This document shows positions 56,307 through 64,000 of a stretch of DNA of 64,000 bases, piece after piece. Position 1 is the first letter of the stretch. Every line of letters begins with the position of its first letter. Under the pieces are notes generated by a model that was given only the letters and a program-made list of their open reading frames with translations, was not told where the DNA came from and searched no databases. Both the position numbers and the translations under genes were made by a program. This DNA is from Dactylosporangium vinaceum (lineage in GTDB: Bacteria; Actinomycetota; Actinomycetes; Mycobacteriales; Micromonosporaceae): the NCBI RefSeq assembly GCF_019904175.1, contig NZ_CP061913.1, forward strand, positions 9,176,001 to 9,240,000, given 5' to 3'.

Positions 56307-56921
56307 GTGGACATCCTCAGCAACACGGTCTTCGCCGCTGCCGCCGCGGAGCACGATCAGACCCAGTCGGAGCTTGCCGCATTACGGGCCCAGGTGGCCT
56401 CGCTCCAGTCCGAGCGGGCCGCCCTGTGGTGGGACATCAACCACGACGACCTCACCGGCCTGGCCAACCGCCGCCTGCTCGTCAACGTCGGCCCGACGCT
56501 GCTCAACAGCGCCCGCCGGTGCGCTGTCGCGGTCCTGGACCTCAACGGCTTCAAGCCCATCAACGACCAGTACGGCCACGCGGTGGGCGACGAGGTCCTG
56601 CGCACGGTCGCCGGCCGCCTCTCCCGAAGCGTCGGCGACGACCTGGCCGTCCGCCTGAGCGGTGACGAGTTCGCCGCCATCCTCACCGAGACCTCCCGCC
56701 CCGGCCACGGCGGCGACTGGTCGTCCCGCGTCGCCGCCATCGCCACCGCGATCGCCGAGCCGATGCTCGTCGACGGCCACGAGCTGAGGGTGACCGCCTC
56801 CATCGGCGTGGCCACCACCAACGACGGCCCGGCGCCGATAGCCGAACTTCTGCGCCGCGCCGACCTGGCCATGTACCGCGCCAAGGCCGATCGGTACTGC
56901 TCCAACGTCGTGTGGGACTGA
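56307..56921 (+). CDS. GGDEF-domain protein (probable diguanylate cyclase, SGDEF variant)
   Basis: This 204-residue protein has an N-terminal coiled-coil-like helix (about 10-45, AAEHDQTQSELAALRAQVAS) followed by a GGDEF domain (about 48-204). It has DDLTGLANRR, AVAVLDLNGFKPINDQYGHA and the signature loop RLSGDEFAAI, where Ser replaces the first Gly; SGDEF variants can still make cyclic di-GMP. No RxxD inhibitory site is evident just before the loop. The helix may drive the dimerisation needed for activity. The GTG start at 56307 has AAGGGGG at good spacing. Confidence 0.92.
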   Translation: MDILSNTVFAAAAAEHDQTQSELAALRAQVASLQSERAALWWDINHDDLTGLANRRLLVNVGPTLLNSARRCAVAVLDLNGFKPINDQYGHAVGDEVLRTVAGRLSRSVGDDLAVRLSGDEFAAILTETSRPGHGGDWSSRVAAIATAIAEPMLVDGHELRVTASIGVATTNDGPAPIAELLRRADLAMYRAKADRYCSNVVWD

Positions 56922-57045
56922 CACCTACCCTCGCACCGCCATGCACAACCATCGACGCCGCGGCGGCGCCGCCCGAGACGCCCGCCCTGGCCGTGCGCCG
57001 GGGCCCGCCGCAGCGAGGACCGCGCCCGTCGGCCCCGCGAGCTGA

Positions 57046-57948
57046 TCAGCCCGTGGCGACAGGCCCGGCCGACACCGCGAACACGCCGGATGAGGCGTCG
57101 AGCCGGGCCGGAGCACCGAGCGGCAGCGACAGGTTCACCGGCCCGTGGCCGCTGCCCACCCCGAACCCGACGGGCACGCCGAGCGGCCCGACGACGTCCG
57201 TTATCACTGCCCTGATGTCGTTGTACGCGTCCACGCACTCATGCATCCGCCCGAACACGAGACCGGCGACCCCGTCGAGCGCGCCCGCGTCGACGAGCTG
57301 GGTCAGCAGCCGGTCGATCCGGTACGGCACCTCGCCCACGTCCTCGAGAAACACCAGCCGGCCCGAGAGGTCGGGCATGAACGGGGTGCCGAGCAGCGAC
57401 GCCAGCAGCGTCAGGCAGCCGCCGGCCAGCGGCCCGGACGCGGTGCCCGCGCACAGCGGCTCGACCGGCTCGCTCAGCCGATAGCCGGGGTCGAACAGCA
57501 CCGCGTGCAGGCTGCGGCGATTCGCGGAGGCCTCGGGAGTGTCGTCCAGGAGCTGGTGGGTGGCGACGTTCGGGCCATGCACCGACGCGGCCACCGGATG
57601 GCGCACCGCCAGATACGCGTGCAACGCCGTGATGTCTGAGCAGCCCACCACGATCTTCGCGGTCACCGGGCCGGTCAGCCGGCGCAGGAGGCGGGTGGTG
57701 CCGTAGCCGCCGCGGGTGCAGAAGACGGCGCGCACGTCCGGGTCGGCCAGGGCCGCGCCGAGGTGACGGGCCCGCTCGTCGTCGGGGCCGGCCAGGTAGA
57801 ACCAGTGGCCGGGGTCGACGGCGACGCGGACCCGCAGGCCCCACGACTCGAGCAGGTCGACGGCGCGGGGCAGGAGTGCACGGCTGCGGGCGGGCAGCTG
57901 CGCGGCGGGCGCGACGATCGCGACGGTGTCGCCCCGGTCGAGGTTCAC
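57046..57948 (-). CDS. S66-family LD-carboxypeptidase (MccF-like)
   Basis: This 300-residue protein begins GDTVAIVAPA, as S66 proteins do. It has TRGGYGTTRLL, nucleophile Ser104 in VGCSDITALH, Glu in LVFLEDVGE and His near GSGHGPVNLSLP. The family includes LD-carboxypeptidases that trim murein tetrapeptides during wall recycling, and MccF, which inactivates peptidyl-nucleotide antibiotics. The sequence does not separate these roles. No signal peptide is seen. Its GTG overlaps the sigma-factor stop (GTGA), so it is translationally coupled to an ECF42/YCII pair. Confidence 0.92.
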   Translation of the reverse strand: MNLDRGDTVAIVAPAAQLPARSRALLPRAVDLLESWGLRVRVAVDPGHWFYLAGPDDERARHLGAALADPDVRAVFCTRGGYGTTRLLRRLTGPVTAKIVVGCSDITALHAYLAVRHPVAASVHGPNVATHQLLDDTPEASANRRSLHAVLFDPGYRLSEPVEPLCAGTASGPLAGGCLTLLASLLGTPFMPDLSGRLVFLEDVGEVPYRIDRLLTQLVDAGALDGVAGLVFGRMHECVDAYNDIRAVITDVVGPLGVPVGFGVGSGHGPVNLSLPLGAPARLDASSGVFAVSAGPVATG

Positions 57949-59165
57949 CGCAGGCCGTCCCGGCGCTGGGTGAGGTACACCCGCTCGGCGCTGTTGGCGG
58001 CCAGCGCGATGGCCCGGTCGTAGGCCGCGCGCGCCTCGTCGTCGCGGCCGAGCCGGCGCAGGAGGTCGGCCCGGGTGGCGTGGAAGAGGTGGTACCCATC
58101 CAGCGGCAGCCCGTCGACAGCGGCCAGCGCGACGTGCGGCCCGTCGAGCTCGGCCAGCGCGACGGCCCGGTTGAGCCGCACGATCGGTGAGGGGTCGAGG
58201 CGCACCAGCAGGTCGTAGAGGGCGAGCACCTGGGACCAGTCGGTCGCCTGGATGTCATGGGCGTCTGTGTGTACCGCCCCGATCGCCGCCAGCACCTGAT
58301 AGCGCCCGGGCGCCTCGCCGGTGGCCAGGCGGGCCCGGACCAGCGCGTGGCCCTCGGCGATCAGCTCCCGGTCCCACGTGCTGCGGTCCTGCTCGTCGAG
58401 GGCGACCAGCTCACCGCCGGCCGTCACCCGTGCGGGCCGGCGGGCCTCGGTGAGCAGCATCAGCGCGAGCAGCCCGGTGACCTCGCCGTCGGCCGGCAGC
58501 AGCTCCCGGACCAGGCGGGTCAGCCGGATCGCCTCGCCGGTCAGGTCCGCCCGCACGGCCGTGCGCCCGGGGTCGGAGGCCAGGTACCCCTCGTTGAAGA
58601 TGAGGTACAGCACGGCGAGCACGCCGGTGACGCGGGCCGGCAGGTCCTCGCGGTCGGGCACCCGGTACGGGATCCGGGCCGCCTTGATCTTCGCCTTGGC
58701 CCGGGTGATGCGCTGGCCCATGGCCGACTCCTGGACCAGGAACGCGCGGGCGATCTCGGCCACGGTGAGCCCGCCGACCATGCGCAGGGTCAGCGCGATC
58801 CGGGTCTCCATGGCCAGGGCCGGGTGGCAGCAGGTGAAGACCAGGCGGAGGCGGTCGTCCTCGATCGCGCCGAGCGGCTCGGGGGCGTCGGTCTCGCGCA
58901 GCACGAGCGCCTCCCGGTGCTTCTCCTCGCGGCGGACCTCGCGGCGCAGGCGGTCGACGGCCTTGCGGTACGCGGTCGTGGTGAGCCAGGCGCCGGGGTT
59001 CGGCGGCACGCCGTCGACCGGCCAGCGCTCGACGGCCGTCGCGAACGCCTCGGCCGCCATCTCCTCGGCGATGTCGAGGTCGGCGATCCGCCGGGCCAGG
59101 GTGGCGACCACCCGGGCCCACTCGTCGCGGTGGGCCCCGGCGATCGCGGCGGCGACGTCCGTCAC
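57945..59165 (-). CDS. ECF42-type RNA polymerase sigma factor with C-terminal TPR-like extension
   Basis: This protein has about 406 residues, much longer than ordinary ECF factors. Region 2 (ARRIADLDIAEEMAAEAF) and region 4 (VGGLTVAEIARAFLVQESAM) fill the first 185 residues. A long helical extension follows (DUF6596-like; VLYLIFNEGYLAS, then TPR-like SPIVRLNRAVALAELDG), as in group ECF42. ECF42 genes are found beside YCII/DGPF-domain genes, which fits the upstream neighbour. The GTG start overlaps the YCII stop (GTGA). In known cases the extension is needed for function and no classical anti-sigma exists. Confidence 0.93.
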   Translation of the reverse strand: MTDVAAAIAGAHRDEWARVVATLARRIADLDIAEEMAAEAFATAVERWPVDGVPPNPGAWLTTTAYRKAVDRLRREVRREEKHREALVLRETDAPEPLGAIEDDRLRLVFTCCHPALAMETRIALTLRMVGGLTVAEIARAFLVQESAMGQRITRAKAKIKAARIPYRVPDREDLPARVTGVLAVLYLIFNEGYLASDPGRTAVRADLTGEAIRLTRLVRELLPADGEVTGLLALMLLTEARRPARVTAGGELVALDEQDRSTWDRELIAEGHALVRARLATGEAPGRYQVLAAIGAVHTDAHDIQATDWSQVLALYDLLVRLDPSPIVRLNRAVALAELDGPHVALAAVDGLPLDGYHLFHATRADLLRRLGRDDEARAAYDRAIALAANSAERVYLTQRRDGLR

Positions 59166-59503
59166 TCGGCCGGGCCGAGGATCGGGCGCAGCTCGATCCT
59201 GCGGTTGCACGCCTTCGAGCCGAGCGAGGCCAGGCGCAGGGCCACGTCCAGGTCCTCGGCCTCGATGATCCAGAAGCCGATCATGAACTCCTTGGTCTCC
59301 ACGTACGGCCCGTCGGTGAACACGGGCTCCCCGGCCCGCGCGTCCACGACGGTGGCCGAGCTGGGCGCGGCGAGCCCGTTGGCGAACACCCAGTGCCCCT
59401 TGGCCTGCAGCTCGTCGGCGTTGAAGGCGTCGATCGCGGCCGCCTCCGCGTCGGTGGCGAGCTCGGTCGAGTCGGTGAGCACGGACATCAGGTACTGCGC
59501 CAT
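59162..59503 (-). CDS. YCII-related (DGPF-domain) protein
   Basis: This 113-residue protein has the family pattern MAQYLMSVLTDS at the start, the conserved FTDGPYVETKE loop and IIEAEDLDVALRLA near the end. These proteins accompany ECF42 (and ECF41-type) sigma factors and are thought to act in the same stress pathway, though their activity is unclear. ATG 59503 follows AGGAGAT. Its stop overlaps the start of the sigma gene. Confidence 0.94.
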   Translation of the reverse strand: MAQYLMSVLTDSTELATDAEAAAIDAFNADELQAKGHWVFANGLAAPSSATVVDARAGEPVFTDGPYVETKEFMIGFWIIEAEDLDVALRLASLGSKACNRRIELRPILGPAE

Positions 59504-59612
59504 CGCAACCATCTCCTGTCGTCGCGGGGCCGCCGTCGGGCCGCCGTCACCCCACCTACGAACGGCGCCGGCCCGATCCGACAGACACGAACGAACAATC
59601 TTCCCGGAGACG

Positions 59613-60182
59613 TTAACCCGTGGTGATGAGGGACAGCGCGTGTTCGGCGACGGCGACGAGGGTCTGCTTGACCGATTCCCGCGATCGGGCGTCGAACAGC
59701 ACGAGCGGGACGTGCGCCGCGATGGCCAGGGCCCGGCGGACCTCGGACGCCTCGTACTGCGGTGCCCCGTCGAAGCAGTTGACCGCGGCGAGGTACGGCA
59801 GGCCCCGGTGCTCGAAGAAGTCGAGCGCGGCGAAGCTGTCCTCGATGCGGCGGGTGTCGACGATGACGACCGCGCCCAGGGCACCGAAGACCAGCTCGTC
59901 CCACATGAACCAGAAGCGCGTCTGGCCCGGGGTGCCGAACAGGTACAGGACCAGGTCGGAGGCGATCGTGATCCGGCCGAAGTCCATGGCCACCGTCGTC
60001 GTGGTCTTCGACGGCACGCCGGCCGCGTCGTCCACGTCGATGGCGGCCATCGTCATGACCGCCTCGGTCGTCAGCGGGGTGATCTCCGAGATCGCGCCGA
60101 CCATCGTCGTCTTGCCGGCGCCGAAGCCGCCCGCAATGATGATCTTTACCGCCGTGGCCCGCTCAGAGGTTGCGGAGTCCAA
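59613..60182 (-). CDS. cvnD: Conservon GTPase CvnD-like
   Basis: This 189-residue small GTPase of the Ras-like conservon type has P-loop GGFGAGKTT (about 18-26), a switch II-like DLVLYLFGTPGQTRFWFMW and NCFD in place of NKxD. It acts with the sensor kinase-like CvnA, roadblock CvnB and CvnC in a membrane-associated complex that links signals to development or antibiotic production. The start is taken as TTG 60182, overlapping the cvnC end by 20 nt. No later ATG or GTG exists before the P-loop, so the TTG start is well supported. Confidence 0.93.
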   Translation of the reverse strand: MDSATSERATAVKIIIAGGFGAGKTTMVGAISEITPLTTEAVMTMAAIDVDDAAGVPSKTTTTVAMDFGRITIASDLVLYLFGTPGQTRFWFMWDELVFGALGAVVIVDTRRIEDSFAALDFFEHRGLPYLAAVNCFDGAPQYEASEVRRALAIAAHVPLVLFDARSRESVKQTLVAVAEHALSLITTG

Positions 60183-60528
60183 TGAGAACCCTTTCCAAAA
60201 CGTTGATCCGCTCCTGGGTATCCCCGGCCTCGAGCGGTTCGTGGAGGGTCAGGATGCCCTCCGTGATCATGTCGGCGACCACCACGCGGGCGACGCCGAG
60301 CGGGACACGCATGCTCGCCGCGATCTCGGCCAGCGACAGCGGGCGATCCGAGCACAGGCCGGCGATGAACTGCCAGTCCCGGCCGGCATAGCGGCTCGCC
60401 TCCACCCCCCGCTGCATCGTCAGCATCAGCGCCTCGATCGCGATGTCCTGCGTGGGCTCCGTTCGGCCCTTGGTCACCGCGTAGGGACGCACGAGAGCCC
60501 CGCGCGGGTCGTCGTCGCCGCCAGCCAT
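60163..60528 (-). CDS. cvnC: Conservon DUF742 protein CvnC-like
   Basis: This 121-residue protein has the DUF742 pattern: GALVRPYAVTKGRTEP near the start, CSDRPLSLAEIAASMRVPLG with a helix-turn-helix look in the middle (about 58-78), and the ending ERINVLERVLIGLRNL. It is the third member of the conservon and probably binds the GTPase. It starts with ATG, 12 nt after the roadblock gene, and overlaps the GTPase gene. Confidence 0.95.
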   Translation of the reverse strand: MAGGDDDPRGALVRPYAVTKGRTEPTQDIAIEALMLTMQRGVEASRYAGRDWQFIAGLCSDRPLSLAEIAASMRVPLGVARVVVADMITEGILTLHEPLEAGDTQERINVLERVLIGLRNL

Positions 60529-60540
60529 ACCCGCCCGCCC

Positions 60541-60942
60541 TTACGGGGACACGGTCTCGCGCGGAGGTGACACCAGCGACTGGCCCACCCGCTCGACCAG
60601 CAACGCCATCTCGTACCCCACATGGCCCACGTCGCAGCTGCGGGCCGCGAGCACCACGAGCGAGGAGCCGTCGCTGATCGCCATGAGGATCAGGTAGCCC
60701 GCTTCCATGTGCACGATCGTCTGCTGGACCTGGCCGCCCTCGAAGTGCCGGGCCGCGCCGTAGGTGAGGCTGACCAGGCCCGCCGTGATCGAGGCGAGCT
60801 GCTCGGCCCGGTCCGGCGGCAGGTCACCGGTGGCCGCCAGCAGCAGCCCGTCGGCCGAGACCGCGATGACGTGCGCGACCCCCTCCAGCGGCTGGGCAAA
60901 GCTGTCCAGCAGCCAGCTCAGGCTCTCCAGTGCCCCCGTCAC
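60541..60942 (-). CDS. cvnB: Conservon roadblock/LC7 protein CvnB-like
   Basis: This 133-residue protein has the roadblock fold pattern LSWLLDSFAQPLEGVAHVIA, SADGLLLAATGDLP, YLILMAISDGSSLVVLAA. Roadblock proteins act with small GTPases, here CvnD. Two starts are possible. GTG 60942 follows GGAGGA and gives the usual length. ATG 61026 overlaps the cvnA stop and also follows GGAGGAG, but the extra 28 codons include AGG and CGA and cross two CTCCGC(T)CGCTCCG repeats, so they look non-coding. I prefer GTG 60942. Confidence 0.93.
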   Translation of the reverse strand: MTGALESLSWLLDSFAQPLEGVAHVIAVSADGLLLAATGDLPPDRAEQLASITAGLVSLTYGAARHFEGGQVQQTIVHMEAGYLILMAISDGSSLVVLAARSCDVGHVGYEMALLVERVGQSLVSPPRETVSP

Positions 60943-60947
60943 GCGTC

Positions 60948-61016
60948 CTCCGCTTCGCTCCGGCCGCCCGACGTCCGGGCTGCCCCTATGATGACCGGCC
61001 GCTCCGCTGCGCTCCG
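60948..61016. repeat. Two copies of a palindromic CTCCGCNNCGCTCCG-type element between cvnB and cvnA
   Basis: CTCCGCTTCGCTCCG (60948-60962) and CTCCGCTGCGCTCCG (61002-61016) differ at one base. Each is partly self-complementary. I recall similar short repeats in intergenic DNA of Micromonosporaceae genomes. Confidence 0.7.
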
Positions 61017-61022
61017 GAGCGG

Positions 61023-63569
61023 TCATGCTCGCTTCTCCTCCGTTGCCGGGGCGCCGTTCACGGCCCCACCGGCCTGACGCCCGCGCTGGACGCCCCGTTG
61101 ATACGACGACAGCAGCCCGCGCAGCTCCTCGGCGCTCGGCCGCTTGAGCTTCGCCGCCGGCTTCTCGGGCACGCCGCCCGGCACGAGCTGAGCCTGCGGC
61201 GAGCGGATGGGCAGGCCCGACTCCGTGCTGCCCTCGAAGCGGGGCTTCTGGGCCGCGGCGGCCGCCCGCCAGCCGTCGTCCGCGCGCGTGCGCCACATGC
61301 CGTTGCCGTCGGCGGCCGGCTGCGCCCGGACCGGCTCGGGCGCGGGCCCGGTCATGACGCTGTGGCCCCGCTCGTGGAACCAGGTCTCCTCGATCTCGCG
61401 GAAGATCGGCAGCTCCGTCGTGTCGTCCTCGGCCATCGCCATGCCCGCCATCGGCATCCCCGCCATGGGCATGCCCGCCATCGGCATCCCGGCCATCGAC
61501 GAGTTCGCCATCGGGGCGGGCATCGCCGGCACCGCCGGCATCGCGGGCGCCGACCGGGTCCGGGGTGGCGGTGGCGGGGCCTCGACCGGGCGCGGCGCGC
61601 GGGTCGGCAGGGCGGCGCGCTGCAGTACCAGCGCCGAGGCGGGCAGCATCACCTCGGCCGACGTGCCGCCGCCCCCGTTCGGGCTCAGCTGCACCGTGAT
61701 CCGGTGCCGGGCGGCGAGCCGGCCGACGACGGCGATACCCATGAGCCGGAACGCCGCGACGTCGACCGGGGCCGGCTCGGCCAGCCGGCGGTTGTACTCG
61801 ACAAGCTGCTCGCGGGCGATGCCGAGGCCGCGGTCGTCGATGCAGACGACGGTGCGGTCACCGAGGCGCTGCCCGGACACCACGACCGGCGCGTGCGGCG
61901 GCGAGAACCGGGTGGCGTTGTCCAGGAGCTCGGCCAAGAGCCGCACGACGTCGTTGACGGCCGGCGCGGCGACGAAGATGCCGTCGTCGAGCTCGCCGAA
62001 CTCGATGCGCTCGTAGAGCTCGATCTCGGACTGGGCGGCCCGGATCACGTCCATGAGCGCGGCGTCCTGCCGGCGCGGCGGTGCGGTGTCGGCCCCGGCG
62101 AGCACGAGGACGTTCTCGTCGTTGCGGCGCATCCGGGTGGCCAGGTGGTCGAGCTGGAACAGCTGGGCCAGCCGCTTCGGGTCCTCCTCGCCGCGCTCGA
62201 TCCGGTCGAGCTGGCCGATCATCCGGTCGACGAGGGTCTGGCTGCGCCGGGCCAGGCTGAGGAACATGGACGAGACGCTGTTGCGCAGCACGGCCTGCTC
62301 GGCCGCGACCCGTACCGCCTCGCGGTGCACGGTGTCGAACGCGCGCACCACCTCGCCGATCTCGTCCCGGCTCTCGATGCCGGCCGGGCTGCGGACCTGA
62401 TCGGCGATCTCCTGCGGCGAGCGTTCCCTGACGGTCTGGGCGTCGCGCAGCCGCAGCACCAGCTCGGGCAGGTCGTGCTCGGCCACTCCGAGGGCGGTCT
62501 GGCGCAGCCGGCGCAGCGAGCGGATCATCGAGCGGGCGGTGACGAACGCCAGGCCGACGACCAGGGCCAGGATGGCGAAGAGCACGGCCGACTCGATGAC
62601 GACCTGGCGGCGCACGGTGGAGCCGATGGCGGCGGCGTCGGCGACGAGCTGCTCGTCGAGGCGGGCCTCGGTCCAGCGCATCAGGTCGTTGACGGCACCG
62701 AAGACGGCCACCGCGTCCTCGGCGTCCACAGCGGGCGCCTGGCCGGCGGTGCGTTGCAGGGTCGAGGTCAGGTCGTCGGCCATCTGGGTCGCGTCGCCGG
62801 CGATGGCGGCGTCGACGATCCGGCGCTGGGGCACGCTCGCCGACAGCGAGAAGGCGACGAACGCCTCCTGCTGGCCGGTGAGTGTGGCCAGCAGCGCGGC
62901 GAGCTGGTGCGAGTCGACGGTGCCGGACTTCAGCGCGGCGTAGGTGATCGCCTCCTGCTCCGAGACCCGGGCCTTCGCCTTGGAGAAGGCCGCCGCCGCC
63001 CGCAGCTCGTCGGCGAGTGTCTGGTCGGTGCGCACCTGCGCGACGGCCTCGCGGTAGGACACGAGGTCCTCGGCGACGACGCCGTAGCGCAGCACCACCT
63101 CGGAGACCGACACACCCTGCCGGTTGCCGACGTCCTTGCGGATCGCCGCCAGGACCTCCAGCTGATCGTCGATGCGCTCCAGCCGGTCCCGGACGCCGGC
63201 CGGCACGTCGCCGAGGGTGGCGCGGCGCTTGCCGTACCGCGCGACCGCGGCGTCGGTCTCCACGATCTGCCGGTTGTAGGCGTCGGCCTTCGCGTCCGGC
63301 GAGGCCAGCAGTGCGGCGGCCGCCATCTTCTCCAGATGGACCTGCTGAGCGAGGCCCGACACGTCGGCGGAGAGCCGGGTCAGGTCGCCCACCGTGTCGG
63401 CGTCACCGGCCCGGCTGCTCGCGTCCTGCAGCCGCAGCACGGCCAGCGTGACGATGGCCAGCAGCGGTACGAGCAGAATCAAACCGAGCTTGGACCGGAT
63501 CCGGGCGTCCGCCAGCCGCGGCGGGCGGAACCGGAAGCCGCCACCGGCAGGCCGTTTCGAAGCGGGCAT
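61023..63569 (-). CDS. cvnA: Conservon sensor histidine kinase-like protein CvnA
   Basis: This protein has about 848 residues. TM1 is near 27-46 (KLGLILLVPLLAIVTLAVL), an extracytoplasmic nitrate/nitrite-sensing-like helical domain spans about 50-325, TM2 is near 330-350 (SAVLFAILALVVGLAF), and a HAMP-like region and an ATPase domain follow at about 480-650. The ATPase has N box ELLDNATRFSPP and G-box-like DDRGLGI. The dimerisation region (RRSQTLVDRMIGQLDRIE) lacks a clear phospho-accepting His, as is usual in conservon kinases. A disordered Pro/Met-rich tail follows. ATG 63569 has GGAGAT upstream; TTG 63608 is an alternative. It heads the cvnABCD operon. Confidence 0.94.
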   Translation of the reverse strand: MPASKRPAGGGFRFRPPRLADARIRSKLGLILLVPLLAIVTLAVLRLQDASSRAGDADTVGDLTRLSADVSGLAQQVHLEKMAAAALLASPDAKADAYNRQIVETDAAVARYGKRRATLGDVPAGVRDRLERIDDQLEVLAAIRKDVGNRQGVSVSEVVLRYGVVAEDLVSYREAVAQVRTDQTLADELRAAAAFSKAKARVSEQEAITYAALKSGTVDSHQLAALLATLTGQQEAFVAFSLSASVPQRRIVDAAIAGDATQMADDLTSTLQRTAGQAPAVDAEDAVAVFGAVNDLMRWTEARLDEQLVADAAAIGSTVRRQVVIESAVLFAILALVVGLAFVTARSMIRSLRRLRQTALGVAEHDLPELVLRLRDAQTVRERSPQEIADQVRSPAGIESRDEIGEVVRAFDTVHREAVRVAAEQAVLRNSVSSMFLSLARRSQTLVDRMIGQLDRIERGEEDPKRLAQLFQLDHLATRMRRNDENVLVLAGADTAPPRRQDAALMDVIRAAQSEIELYERIEFGELDDGIFVAAPAVNDVVRLLAELLDNATRFSPPHAPVVVSGQRLGDRTVVCIDDRGLGIAREQLVEYNRRLAEPAPVDVAAFRLMGIAVVGRLAARHRITVQLSPNGGGGTSAEVMLPASALVLQRAALPTRAPRPVEAPPPPPRTRSAPAMPAVPAMPAPMANSSMAGMPMAGMPMAGMPMAGMAMAEDDTTELPIFREIEETWFHERGHSVMTGPAPEPVRAQPAADGNGMWRTRADDGWRAAAAAQKPRFEGSTESGLPIRSPQAQLVPGGVPEKPAAKLKRPSAEELRGLLSSYQRGVQRGRQAGGAVNGAPATEEKRA
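61441..61500. repeat. Four 15-bp tandem units in the cvnA tail
   Basis: Four units of the type ATGCCCGCCATCGGC run from 61441 to 61500. On the coding strand they give a Met-Ala-Gly-Met-Pro run (SMAGMPMAGMPMAGMAMA-like) in the disordered C-terminal tail. The unit length keeps the frame. Confidence 0.88.
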
Positions 63570-63966
63570 GCGCAATCTCCGCGTACTCGTGGGACTCGTG
63601 GTGGCCAATAGCGTCCCGGCGGATGCGACGGTCGGGCGGGTTGGTCACGGCTGGGAGCCGGACCGACCGCGAGACCCGAGGCGCAGGACAGGGCATTCCA
63701 CCATGAACGTCACCACTGCGGAAACCCCGTCCCCCGGTTTTGCCGCGCGCCGGCCTGATCCGGAGGGGTCGATCAGCCACCGGACCAGGAAATTCACTAG
63801 TACCACTGAGTAGATCACGATTGGGCTTCTAGGTAAGTTCAACATCCTGTTAACACGAGATTCAGCAACGTCATTTGGATGCGTATTTCGTGCCCCTTGA
63901 CCACCCCTCGTCCGGGATGGCAAGGTGCCCAACCGAACGGACGGCCTTCGATCGAGGGGAATCGAG
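63570..63966. promoter_or_regulatory. Divergent intergenic region upstream of cvnA
   Basis: This 397-bp stretch holds no gene I can support. By hand count 63781-63900 is about 46% GC, far below its surroundings. It must contain the cvnA promoter (minus) and the promoter of the gene at the right edge. TTGACC at 63897-63902 could be a plus-strand -35 box, but no clear -10 follows. Confidence 0.55.
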
Positions 63967-64000
63967 TTGCGGCGCTGGCGCCTTCTCGCGGCGATGCTGG
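63967..64000 (+). CDS. Start of a truncated gene, probable exported protein
   Basis: TTG 63967 follows GAGGGGAA (63954-63961) at good spacing and opens with L(M)RRWRLLAAML, a basic start followed by hydrophobic residues as in a signal peptide. Only 11 codons are in the window. Divergence from cvnA is compatible with an exported binding protein, but the identity cannot be known from this piece. Confidence 0.4.
   Translation, partial: MRRWRLLAAML

Noticed and set aside
56042..56326. Minus-strand 94-codon frame in the AT-rich island
   Set aside because: No domain pattern and no ribosome binding site. It crosses the GGDEF gene's start region on the other strand.
63645..63932. Minus-strand 95-codon frame with a hydrophobic stretch
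   Set aside because: It lies in the AT-richer divergent promoter region, lacks a ribosome binding site, and its C-terminal half is arginine/glycine-rich without a pattern. It is probably chance.

Overview
The window is about 74% GC by eye. It uses GTG, ATG and TTG starts and packs same-strand genes with 4-nt overlaps. It carries family sets typical of filamentous actinobacteria: a conservon, an XRE/DUF397/DUF574 group, an ECF42/YCII pair, an AfsR/SARP-type regulator and many CBM2-bearing secreted hydrolases. This suggests a soil actinomycete, most likely of the Micromonosporaceae (Actinoplanes/Micromonospora/Dactylosporangium type). The genus is an inference; no rRNA is present.

Layout. (1) 1-3034: the tail of an oligopeptide ABC-transporter operon (binding-protein end, fused double ATPase), a methyltransferase and a small unknown protein. 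(2) 3049-7339: a TPR-CHAT caspase-like protease divergent from a leaderless subtilisin-like S8 protease. (3) 7343-34810: a hybrid NRPS/PKS cluster in two divergent operons. The minus operon reads type II thioesterase > A-T-C-A-T > KS-AT-KR-DH-ACP > MbtH > C-A-T. The plus operon reads M20 peptidase > C-A-T > C-A-T > C-A-T-TE-MFS. (4) 34852-48662: a hemicellulose locus with a secreted TIM-barrel-like hydrolase, a GH10-CBM2 xylanase, two LacI regulators with candidate operators, a one-chain sigma factor/zinc-finger/TM/AbfB protein, a CBM2-GH54 arabinofuranosidase and a very large GH92 protein. (5) 48711-56921: a lipoprotein, a SARP-BTAD protein fused to membrane and helix-hairpin-helix segments, a SigE-family sigma factor with a membrane partner, a GH114 hydrolase, an XRE regulator, a DUF574 methyltransferase, a DUF397 protein and a GGDEF protein. 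(6) 57046-63569: S66 peptidase, ECF42 sigma and YCII protein in one overlapping set, then a complete conservon cvnABCD. The start of another gene is cut by the right edge.

How the cluster may work. Only one synthetase starts with an A domain (15935-20749) and only one ends in a TE (29429-34810). The most economical reading is that the minus-strand line comes first and passes its chain to the plus-strand line. Hand-read specificity codes give glycine (DILQLGMIWK), serine (DVWHISLVDK) and a probable basic residue (DTEDIGTVIK); three others are unresolved. The KR and DH of the PKS module would leave a carbon-carbon double bond, so the second amino acid plus one malonate would become a vinylogous, Michael-acceptor amino acid. 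The terminal TE has Cys in place of the usual nucleophilic Ser and is fused to an MFS exporter, which could tie release to export. No tailoring oxygenases or glycosyltransferases are seen.

The points most worth a second look are the NRPS-TE(Cys)-MFS fusion, the sugar-binding transmembrane sigma factor next to a GH54 enzyme that lacks its own AbfB domain, the SARP-membrane-HhH fusion and the CHAT/S8 protease pair.
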